Source of the DNA: Roseivirga ehrenbergii
GTDB lineage: Bacteria; Bacteroidota; Bacteroidia; Cytophagales; Cyclobacteriaceae
DNA length: 64,000 nt
Direction of reading: 5' to 3'
NCBI RefSeq assembly: GCF_001593005.1
Contig: NZ_LQZQ01000049.1
Coordinates: forward strand, 1 to 64,000
The position numbers were made by a program, and so were the translations under genes. How positions within the stretch are numbered: position 1 is the stretch's first letter; each line of letters starts with the position of its first letter. The notes beneath the pieces are model-generated. The model was not told the origin of the DNA and did not search any database. It saw only the letters and a program-made list of their open reading frames with translations. Shown piece after piece: positions 42,492 to 48,593 of this stretch.

Positions 42492-42878
42492 TTAATTGGC
42501 AACAAAAGTGAAGTTGTAATTGGCGATGAAGTTCCAAAGCACCACAATTCCTATGGCTACCAATTTCGCCCAATAAAAGCTCATTTCTTTCTTATTAACC
42601 AATAAGTAGATAATTAAATTATTGATAATAAGGCCAATAAGGGCTATGAGAATATACTTTGAGAATTGAGTGACCGCATATGGATTCGTGTCCTGAAAAG
42701 TCCAGGTTTTATTGAGTAAATAGTTGGAAGTAGCGGCAAATACAAAGCCGAGGCTGTTGGCGAAATATTTGTTTAAGCGCAGTTTTTCTTTTGCTAAAAA
42801 AGTGATGCAGAAATCTATAGCGAGGCCAGAAAGGCCTACTGCGCTGAATTTTAAAAATTTGAATCCTAATTCAAACAT
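42492..42878 (-). CDS. GtrA-family membrane protein
   Basis: 128 residues with four predicted membrane helices. The family signature is visible: FSAVGLSGLAIDFCITFLA in helix 1, LGFVFAATSNYLLNKTWTF after helix 2, NNLIIYLLV, and the C-terminal NFIANYNFTFVA. GtrA proteins are proposed flippases for polyprenyl-phosphate sugars that feed membrane glycosyltransferases. It lies head-to-head with an ArnT/PMT-type glycosyltransferase gene 113 bp away, which supports a shared lipid-linked-sugar pathway. Confidence 0.85.
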   Translation of the reverse strand: MFELGFKFLKFSAVGLSGLAIDFCITFLAKEKLRLNKYFANSLGFVFAATSNYLLNKTWTFQDTNPYAVTQFSKYILIALIGLIINNLIIYLLVNKKEMSFYWAKLVAIGIVVLWNFIANYNFTFVAN

Positions 42879-42955
42879 GAAGAATGCTGAGGTCTGATTT
42901 TTTAGGTTAAGTCAAATACAAATATGCTTAACAATTTTCGTAACGCGAAAACTTG

Positions 42956-42963
42956 TACTTTTG
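42956..42963 (+). promoter_or_regulatory. -7 box (TACTTTTG) of the glycosyltransferase gene
   Basis: TACTTTTG matches TAnnTTTG. Its end forms the TTG at 42961, so translation is assigned to the ATG at 42991. Confidence 0.5.
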
Positions 42964-42990
42964 AACTCCCATTTAAACTTGACTATTGGA

Positions 42991-44694
42991 ATGACTTCAC
43001 TGGATACGCAGCAGAACGGTAAACATGAACGCTTCTTTTTCTATTTTTTAATCCTTTGGATAATTGCAGGCCTAATACAAAACTATTTTACAGAGGTAAG
43101 TGGTGAAGAGGCTTATTATTGGTTGTTTTCTCAGTTTTTAGATTGGAGTTACCTAGATCATCCGCCTATGGTAGGGGTGGTTACGGCTCCCGGTTATTGG
43201 CTGATTCCAAACGATATGGGCTTGAGAATGGGAATGTTGATTACGAACATTCTTACCATTATTGTGCTGCGCAGAACACTAGAAGTTAAGGATGATAAGC
43301 TCTTTGTCTGGATGATGTTGGGGCTACTGCCTTTTCACCTCGGTGCTTTATTGGTAAAAACGGATGTGCCTCTTTTATTCTTTACAGCAACTTTCTTTTA
43401 TTTCTATAAACAATATTTAAAAGAAGATAACTGGAAAATCGTAGTGCTTCTGGCTTTAAACATTGCCTTGGTGATGATGAGCAAGTACCACGGAGTTTTG
43501 GTAGTCTTCTTTACCGTGCTTTCCAATTTGGGGTTATTTAAGAAGAAATCATTTTGGGCCATTGTAGGTTTAACAGTAGTATTTATGCTGCCACACACTT
43601 ATTGGCAGTATACCCACGATTTTGCCAGTATTAAATTCCACCTGTACAATCGTATTGATTTAGGTTTCAGTTTTGGTACAATTCTTTATTATATCAGTAT
43701 TCAACCACTTGTTTTTGGGCCTCTAATTGGTGTAATGCTATTTGCGGCAGCTTATAAGCACAAGACTGAATCGGCTTTTTATAGAGCGCTAAAATTCAAT
43801 ATTGTTGGGGTGCTTATCTTCTTCTTAATTTCTGCCTTTAGGGTAGAAGTTCACAAGCACTGGACAAGTGTGGTTATGATTCCATTAATCCTTTTGGGGC
43901 ATGAATATATTTCTAGCCGTGAAAATTGGCGAAATTGGATGATGAAGCTTTGTGTGATTTCATTGGTGTTATTTATTCCCGCACGCATTTATTTGATGTA
44001 TGATTTTCTTCCTTCAAAGTGGACAGAAGGGTGGGACGTACTTCATGGCTGGGATGGTTGGGCCGAAGAAGTAGAAGATCTTTCTGGTGGGCTTCCCATT
44101 GTGTTTATAAACCACTATGAGCGTGCTTCGCGCTATAGTTACCTCAAAGGAGATATTGTGCATTGCTACAATACTTTTGATTACAGAGAAACACAGCATG
44201 ACTTATGGCCGTTGGAAGAAAATTTACAAGGCAAAACCATTTTCCTTATTGATAGACATAACCGTAAAGGCGAGTACGAAACTTTTACCACTTCAATTGG
44301 CAAGGGTATTCACTACAGGGTAGTCGAGAATTTCAGGTCGTTTAGAAATGTGAATGTTGAAGTAGATAAACTTGATGACAATGAGTTTATGTCTAGTGAA
44401 GAGGTAACGCTTAGCATTACTATGAAAAACAACTACGATTATGCTGTTGATTTTTCTGATGTGAATGGGAGGGAGGTTTACCTTAATGCACATATACTCG
44501 AAGGACTTAATCCAATACAAACCGATGTGCTCGAGCTATTGAAAATTAGTCTTGCGCCAGGCGAAGAGTTGATTAAAACGGTAACAGTGAAAATGCCTGA
44601 TTTAGAAGGTAAATTCGATTTACGCTTTTCTATTCAAGTAGAAGGAATTGAAGCACCAATTAATGGAAGAAAACAGCGGGTGATTGTTAAATAA
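42991..44694 (+). CDS. GT39/ArnT-type membrane glycosyltransferase
   Basis: 567 residues from ATG at 42991; the TTG ten codons earlier is in the promoter. About ten membrane helices. The first periplasmic loop carries SGEEAYYWLFSQFLDWSYLDHPPMVG, the acidic catalytic motif of the PMT/ArnT superfamily. It transfers a sugar from a polyprenyl-phosphate donor to lipid or protein outside the membrane. The last about 130 residues form a soluble domain (VDKLDDNEFMSSEEVTLSITMKNN...APGEELIKTVTVKMPDLEGKF) resembling an Ig-like beta-sandwich, an uncommon addition. Divergent from GtrA. Confidence 0.85.
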   Translation: MTSLDTQQNGKHERFFFYFLILWIIAGLIQNYFTEVSGEEAYYWLFSQFLDWSYLDHPPMVGVVTAPGYWLIPNDMGLRMGMLITNILTIIVLRRTLEVKDDKLFVWMMLGLLPFHLGALLVKTDVPLLFFTATFFYFYKQYLKEDNWKIVVLLALNIALVMMSKYHGVLVVFFTVLSNLGLFKKKSFWAIVGLTVVFMLPHTYWQYTHDFASIKFHLYNRIDLGFSFGTILYYISIQPLVFGPLIGVMLFAAAYKHKTESAFYRALKFNIVGVLIFFLISAFRVEVHKHWTSVVMIPLILLGHEYISSRENWRNWMMKLCVISLVLFIPARIYLMYDFLPSKWTEGWDVLHGWDGWAEEVEDLSGGLPIVFINHYERASRYSYLKGDIVHCYNTFDYRETQHDLWPLEENLQGKTIFLIDRHNRKGEYETFTTSIGKGIHYRVVENFRSFRNVNVEVDKLDDNEFMSSEEVTLSITMKNNYDYAVDFSDVNGREVYLNAHILEGLNPIQTDVLELLKISLAPGEELIKTVTVKMPDLEGKFDLRFSIQVEGIEAPINGRKQRVIVK

Positions 44695-44708
44695 TCACCC
44701 CTGCTTTT
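44678..44708. terminator. Overlapping terminator of glycosyltransferase and sdpI-like genes
   Basis: GGGTGATT / AATCACCC (44678-44685 with 44693-44700) covers the glycosyltransferase stop codon and is followed by CTGCTTTT. It also lies just beyond the convergent SdpI stop. Moderate stem, short T run. Confidence 0.45.
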
Positions 44709-45087
44709 AGTTTCCTCTAATAATGGTTTTTGATTTTGGATTGCCTTTTTTATCAAATCGCTTTTTTAGCCCTAGTTCGGTGAGTATAATTACTACTGCC
44801 AAACCTATTACTAATACCCCTGATGTAATCAGTATTGAGGCATCGGCAGGAACCGTAAAATAGGTGATCACTTGGGTTAATAATGTGGCGCCCGAAGACC
44901 AGAGCATGAGGTTAGCACTATAAGGCTGGGCAAACTCCCATGCTTCTTTACTCCTCAACGAGGCTGGTGTTCTATACCCAACAAATGTATTTGGGTATTC
45001 TGACACGACCAATTTCATCAACACTGCGGGTAGTATGACGGTAAATGCGATCACCAAGTGTACTATGAGTAATTCATTTCCTTCCAT
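44707..45087 (-). CDS. SdpI-family membrane protein
   Basis: 126 residues. Three to four membrane helices with the SdpI signature between helices 1 and 2: FVGYRTPASLRSKEAWEFAQPYSA (PF13630). Known: B. subtilis SdpI is both immunity protein to the SdpC toxin and a membrane receptor that sequesters the repressor SdpR. Many genomes have SdpI without sdpC. Here its ATG overlaps the stop of a ribbon-helix-helix gene by one base (TAATG), a direct analogue of the sdpR-sdpI pairing with a different DNA-binding fold. Last gene of the SPFH cassette. Confidence 0.85.
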   Translation of the reverse strand: MEGNELLIVHLVIAFTVILPAVLMKLVVSEYPNTFVGYRTPASLRSKEAWEFAQPYSANLMLWSSGATLLTQVITYFTVPADASILITSGVLVIGLAVVIILTELGLKKRFDKKGNPKSKTIIRGN

Positions 45088-45257
45088 TATTCTTCATTTT
45101 TTGATTTGTTTTTTAATCTGCCAGCCTCTTTCAACGCCTTATTGATCAACCATTCCAACTGTCCATTTGTACTACGAAATTCGTCCGCAGCCCACTTTTC
45201 AACAGCCCCTAATAGTTCAGGGTCAAGTCGTAGTACAAATGGCTTTTTCTTTGACAT
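45087..45257 (-). CDS. Small Arc/ribbon-helix-helix DNA-binding protein
   Basis: 56 residues. The protein reads KKKPFVLRLDPELLGAVEKW followed by AADEFRSTNGQLEWLINKAL and a Lys-rich tail. FVLRLD is the DNA-contacting beta strand, followed by two helices with the turn RSTNGQ, the classic Arc/MetJ fold. It most likely dimerises and binds an operator in this operon. Position: 5 bp after the DUF4177-like gene and TAATG overlap with sdpI. The gene contains a perfect 15-bp inverted repeat (45163-45177 and 45228-45242), listed separately. Confidence 0.8.
   Translation of the reverse strand: MSKKKPFVLRLDPELLGAVEKWAADEFRSTNGQLEWLINKALKEAGRLKNKSKNEE
45163..45242. repeat. Perfect 15-bp inverted repeat inside the RHH gene
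   Basis: CCATTTGTACTACGA at 45163-45177 and its exact reverse complement at 45228-45242, 50 bp apart, both within a 171-bp coding sequence. The two arms encode the RSTNG turn and the PFVLR strand. In mRNA this would form a 15-bp stem at the beginning of the gene. Confidence 0.8.
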
Positions 45258-45262
45258 AAGCT

Positions 45263-45409
45263 TTAGTGTTTAGATCGTCCAAGGATGAGATAAGCACCAC
45301 CACTATACGAAGTAACAATTCGCCATCCTGATGTGGCCAAGGCGTTGAGCTTTTTCTCAAAGCTCTCCATTTTCTCAAATGGCCCTTTATATATGATTTT
45401 ATATTCCAT
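45263..45409 (-). CDS. DUF4177-like 48-residue protein
   Basis: 48 residues. The start reads MEYKIIYKGPFEKMESFEKK, then LNALATSGWRIVTSYSGGAYLILGR. The pattern (EYK-strand, amphipathic helix, GWR-strand, terminal strand) is that of DUF4177, a small alpha/beta protein of unknown role. No signal or membrane segment. It sits between the SPFH gene (52-bp gap) and the RHH gene (5-bp gap), so co-transcription with both is likely. The close packing argues that it is real despite its size. Confidence 0.7.
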   Translation of the reverse strand: MEYKIIYKGPFEKMESFEKKLNALATSGWRIVTSYSGGAYLILGRSKH

Positions 45410-45461
45410 AGAATTAATGTTTTAATGAATTAATGAGAGAATGAACTTTGGGATCAATAAA

Positions 45462-46313
45462 TTAATGATTTAGTGTACCGGTATTGACTACTGGTGTTAC
45501 GGCCCTGTCGGAACAAAGCACTACCATTAAATTAGATACCATTGCGGCTTTCTTTTCTTCGTCTAATTCTACGATACTCTTTTGGTTCAGTTCATCTAAA
45601 GCCATTTCTACCATTCCCACAGCACCTTCAACAATCTTTTGTCTGGCTGCAACAATAGCAGTAGCCTGTTGACGCTGCAGCATAGCGCTTGCAATTTCCT
45701 CAGCATAGGCCAAGTAACCAATTCTGGCTTCAATGACATCAATTCCAGCCATGGCTAATCTTTCGCGAAGTTCTTCTTCAAGGTCGTGGTTTACTTCGTT
45801 CATGCCACTTCTTAAAGTAATTTCACCATCGTCTTCAAAGTTGTCGTATGCGTAGCTTCCACCTAATTTACGTACCGCGGCATCGGACTGAACACGGACA
45901 AAATGTTCGTAATCATTTACTTCAAACATGGCTTTGTAGGTGTTTTTTACCTGCCAAACTAAGATCACCGAAATCATAATTGGGTTTCCTAGTTTATCAT
46001 TCACTTTTAGTCTTTCACTATCAAAATTATAAGCTCTGAGCGATACTTTTTTTTTTGAATAGAAGGGGTTGGCCCAGAAAAAACCGTTTTTCTTAACGGT
46101 TCCGCGGTAGTCGCCAAAAAATACCATTACGCGAGATGAATTTGGGTTGATGATGAAAAAGCCCAAAAGCATAATGAAGAATGCAAGGAAGAACAATGCG
46201 AAAATCGGCATCTGTGTAACAATCAATGCGGCTATGGTTCCGAATAAAATAAGGAAGGTCAATAAGAGCATTGGGAAACCTGACCTTGGTTCAAAAGTTT
46301 TTTCTTCTTTCAT
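45462..46313 (-). CDS. SPFH/Band 7 domain membrane protein
   Basis: 283 residues. Two hydrophobic segments (about 13-33 and 36-55) precede the SPFH domain (NPNSSRVMVFFGDYRGTVKKNGFFWANPF, then ILVWQVKNTYKAMFEVNDYEHFVRVQSDAAVR). A long helical stretch follows (EELRERLAMAGIDVIEARIGYLAYAEEIASAMLQRQQATAIVAARQKIVEGAV) that would oligomerise. The C-terminus is NLMVVLCSDRAVTPVVNTG. Known: SPFH proteins form membrane scaffolds and often tether partners. First gene of the SPFH - DUF4177-like - RHH - SdpI operon, with a palindrome 29 bp before its ATG. Confidence 0.88.
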   Translation of the reverse strand: MKEEKTFEPRSGFPMLLLTFLILFGTIAALIVTQMPIFALFFLAFFIMLLGFFIINPNSSRVMVFFGDYRGTVKKNGFFWANPFYSKKKVSLRAYNFDSERLKVNDKLGNPIMISVILVWQVKNTYKAMFEVNDYEHFVRVQSDAAVRKLGGSYAYDNFEDDGEITLRSGMNEVNHDLEEELRERLAMAGIDVIEARIGYLAYAEEIASAMLQRQQATAIVAARQKIVEGAVGMVEMALDELNQKSIVELDEEKKAAMVSNLMVVLCSDRAVTPVVNTGTLNH

Positions 46314-46341
46314 GATGTATGTGTTTTGAGTTGATTTAAAG

Positions 46342-46360
46342 TGATATTAATTTAATATCA
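46342..46360 (-). promoter_or_regulatory. Palindromic candidate operator of the SPFH-RHH-SdpI operon
   Basis: TGATATTAA and TTAATATCA separated by one base form a perfect 19-bp palindrome, 29 bp upstream of the SPFH start. Size and symmetry suit a dimeric repressor; the operon's own RHH protein is the obvious candidate. Confidence 0.55.
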
Positions 46361-46451
46361 AAGTAACTCATTTTACGGAATAACTAAAGAATAGGTTCGG
46401 AATATTTTTACTGTTCGGTTTAAAAGGGGCTTTGCCTTGATTTTTGGGCAT

Positions 46452-46477
46452 AAAAAAAAGTGGCAAAAGCCACTTTT
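46452..46477 (-). terminator. Terminator of the DUF4349 gene
   Basis: AAAAGTGGC / GCCACTTTT stem (46456-46464 with 46469-46477), followed on the minus strand by eight T residues. It separates this gene from the SPFH operon. Confidence 0.85.
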
Positions 46478-46503
46478 AAAATTCTTGTTCGAGAGATAAC
46501 TAA

Positions 46504-47361
46504 TTACGCTTTTCTCTTTTTTACCACCAATACAACCAAACCAACTACAAGGAATAATGGCCATAGACCTATGATCCACATGATTCCGTTGATAAGACCT
46601 GCCCAGCCATTGGCTAACGATTTCAAAATACGTTGGCCAAAGTTGTCTTGGTTTTCGGGCTCATACACATAAGGTTTTACTTCATAAGCATTCAATTGAA
46701 TAGTGCTCATATCTACCTGATCGTTGAGGTATTTCAGTCTTCCTTCTTGAGATTCAATCTCGGAACGAACTTGGTTCAATTGCCTTTCGATATTTAGCAT
46801 ATCATTCACATTGTTGGCCTTTTTCAGAAGTTCTAAATAGCGTGCTTCTAGCGCTTTTCTGTTTTTCAACCTAGTTTCAACATCAATGAATTGCTCAGTA
46901 ACATCTTGCTGATTAAGCGACTGATGTTCGATTTTCTTAGCAAATGGTTTTAAGCCGTCAAACAGATTATTGAATTGATCTTGTGGAACACGAATAGTAA
47001 AATAAGCATCCAGCCTTCTGTCTGAATCGTTTCGGCTTTGGTTGGTTACATTGGCTTTGTACTTACTCAAAAGTTCGTTTAAACTCGCTTCGAATTTTTC
47101 TAAACTGGCCACTTCCATATTTAGGTCGGCTGTAGTTATAATTTTTGAGGTTTGGTCTTGCTCTACAAAATTAGAGGTAGCCATTGCCCTACCTGAATAA
47201 CTATCGGCAGAAAGCTTCATGCTTTCATTTGGATTTCCATATCCTACCGCAACCTTTTCGCGCTCTACATCTGCAAGTTCTTGCCCAAGGTAATTGCTAT
47301 TGCCAGATTCACAACTACTCAAAATAAGTATGGACATCAGGATAAAAAGTGGTTTCTTCAT
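46504..47361 (-). CDS. DUF4349 lipoprotein with coiled coil
   Basis: 285 residues from MKKPLF (ATG 47361); a further ATG four codons upstream is possible. Lipobox Cys17 (ILSSC). The mature part holds TADLNMEVASLEKFEASLNELLSKY, DAYFTIRVPQDQFNNLFDGLK and a coiled coil of about 60 residues (VETRLKNRKALEARYLELLKKANNVNDMLNIERQLNQVRSEIESQEGR), which define DUF4349. It ends in a membrane helix (MWIIGLWPLFLVVGLVVLVV) and a basic KKRKA tail. It thus appears anchored at both ends. Role unknown. Confidence 0.82.
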   Translation of the reverse strand: MKKPLFILMSILILSSCESGNSNYLGQELADVEREKVAVGYGNPNESMKLSADSYSGRAMATSNFVEQDQTSKIITTADLNMEVASLEKFEASLNELLSKYKANVTNQSRNDSDRRLDAYFTIRVPQDQFNNLFDGLKPFAKKIEHQSLNQQDVTEQFIDVETRLKNRKALEARYLELLKKANNVNDMLNIERQLNQVRSEIESQEGRLKYLNDQVDMSTIQLNAYEVKPYVYEPENQDNFGQRILKSLANGWAGLINGIMWIIGLWPLFLVVGLVVLVVKKRKA

Positions 47362-47400
47362 GGCTATATTCATGTTAATGTTTCTAATCGTTCGAATCCA

Positions 47401-48504
47401 ATGATTGCAATTACCAGACCAACCTTATTGCTAAACGAAAAACAGTGCAAAATTAATATTCAGCGAATGGCCGACAAAGCCAAACGTTTGAATGTGCAAC
47501 TGGTTCCTCACTTTAAAACCCACCAGTCGTCAGAAATTGGGGAGTGGTTTAAGGGTCATGGTATTGAAAACATTACGGTTTCTTCTGTAAAGATGGCTGA
47601 ATTTTTTGCACGTTCAGGTTGGAGTAATATTACTGTAGCTTTTCCTTTCAACATGCATGAAATTCCAGCCGTGAATAGAATGCTGAAGCAAAACGTTAAG
47701 CTTACTCTTTTTGTGGTGAATACGGAGGTGATTCATCGGTTGAATGAAGAATTGGAAGCTCCGGTAAACTTGTTTATAGAAATGGATGCGGGATATGGTA
47801 GATCTGGTGTTTCTACAAAAGATATTGCTAAGGTTAAGAAATTAGCTGCATTGATTGAGGCAGGACATATGACAAATCTATATGGTTTGTATTGCCACCC
47901 CGGGAATACCTATCACGCCAATTCGGTAGAGGAAATTAAAAGTATTTGGGCGGATGTGATTCAAAAAATGTCGGCTGTAAAAGTTGCTTTAGGCTCTGCT
48001 GGAGACTCATTAAAAATTAGAGTGGGGGATACACCTGGCTGTGCTGTGGTAGAAGAAATGGAAGGGGTGGACGAAATTGGGCCTGGTAATTTTGTGTTCT
48101 ATGATTTGGTAATGAACTATCTAGATGTATGCACTGAGAGCGATATTGCGGTAGCAATGGCCTGCCCAGTAGTAGCTAAGAATGAAGATCGAAACGAAAT
48201 CATTATTCATGGAGGTGCAGTTCATTTTTCAAAAGATCACCTCTTTGATGAAAACGAAGAGAAGTTTTTTGGTGAAGTAGTAGTGTTAGAAGAGGAGGGT
48301 TGGTCGCCAATTCTAGAGGGGATTAAATTGGTTTCCCTTTCACAAGAACATGGTGTGCTTAGTGCAACGCCTGAAGTATTTGAAGCCATTGAAGTGGGTG
48401 ATGTTTTAGGTGTACTTCCTATTCACTCATGCCTGACTGCCAATTTAATGAAGTCATACACCACATTTAACGGTCAGGAAATAAAACATTTAGAAAGTTT
48501 TTAG
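47401..48504 (+). CDS. D-threonine aldolase / D-serine dehydratase-like PLP enzyme
   Basis: 367 residues from ATG at 47401; the frame extends upstream into the leader of the divergent DUF4349 gene. Fold III (alanine racemase-like) barrel: the PLP lysine is in LVPHFKTHQS (Lys39), with FIEMDAGYGRSGV, YGLYCHPGNTYH and GSAGDSLKIR for phosphate binding. The C-terminal beta domain holds the metal site HSCLTANLM (His-x-Cys), the hallmark of the DSD1/D-threonine aldolase group. Either retro-aldol cleavage of D-3-hydroxy amino acids or D-serine dehydration is possible. Monocistronic, about 90 bp before a permease gene. Confidence 0.85.
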   Translation: MIAITRPTLLLNEKQCKINIQRMADKAKRLNVQLVPHFKTHQSSEIGEWFKGHGIENITVSSVKMAEFFARSGWSNITVAFPFNMHEIPAVNRMLKQNVKLTLFVVNTEVIHRLNEELEAPVNLFIEMDAGYGRSGVSTKDIAKVKKLAALIEAGHMTNLYGLYCHPGNTYHANSVEEIKSIWADVIQKMSAVKVALGSAGDSLKIRVGDTPGCAVVEEMEGVDEIGPGNFVFYDLVMNYLDVCTESDIAVAMACPVVAKNEDRNEIIIHGGAVHFSKDHLFDENEEKFFGEVVVLEEEGWSPILEGIKLVSLSQEHGVLSATPEVFEAIEVGDVLGVLPIHSCLTANLMKSYTTFNGQEIKHLESF

Positions 48505-48593
48505 GTCGGTGCAACCATTGGGTAAATGGTGTCGTCTTGTTTTTGAGCCTGTTGGATAGCGGGTTCAGGTCAAACAACTCAAACAACAACCGT

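Noticed and set aside
47281-47400. 40-codon extension of the D-threonine aldolase-like gene
   Set aside because: It covers the start region of the divergent DUF4349 gene and has no family similarity; the enzyme fold begins at the ATG at 47401.
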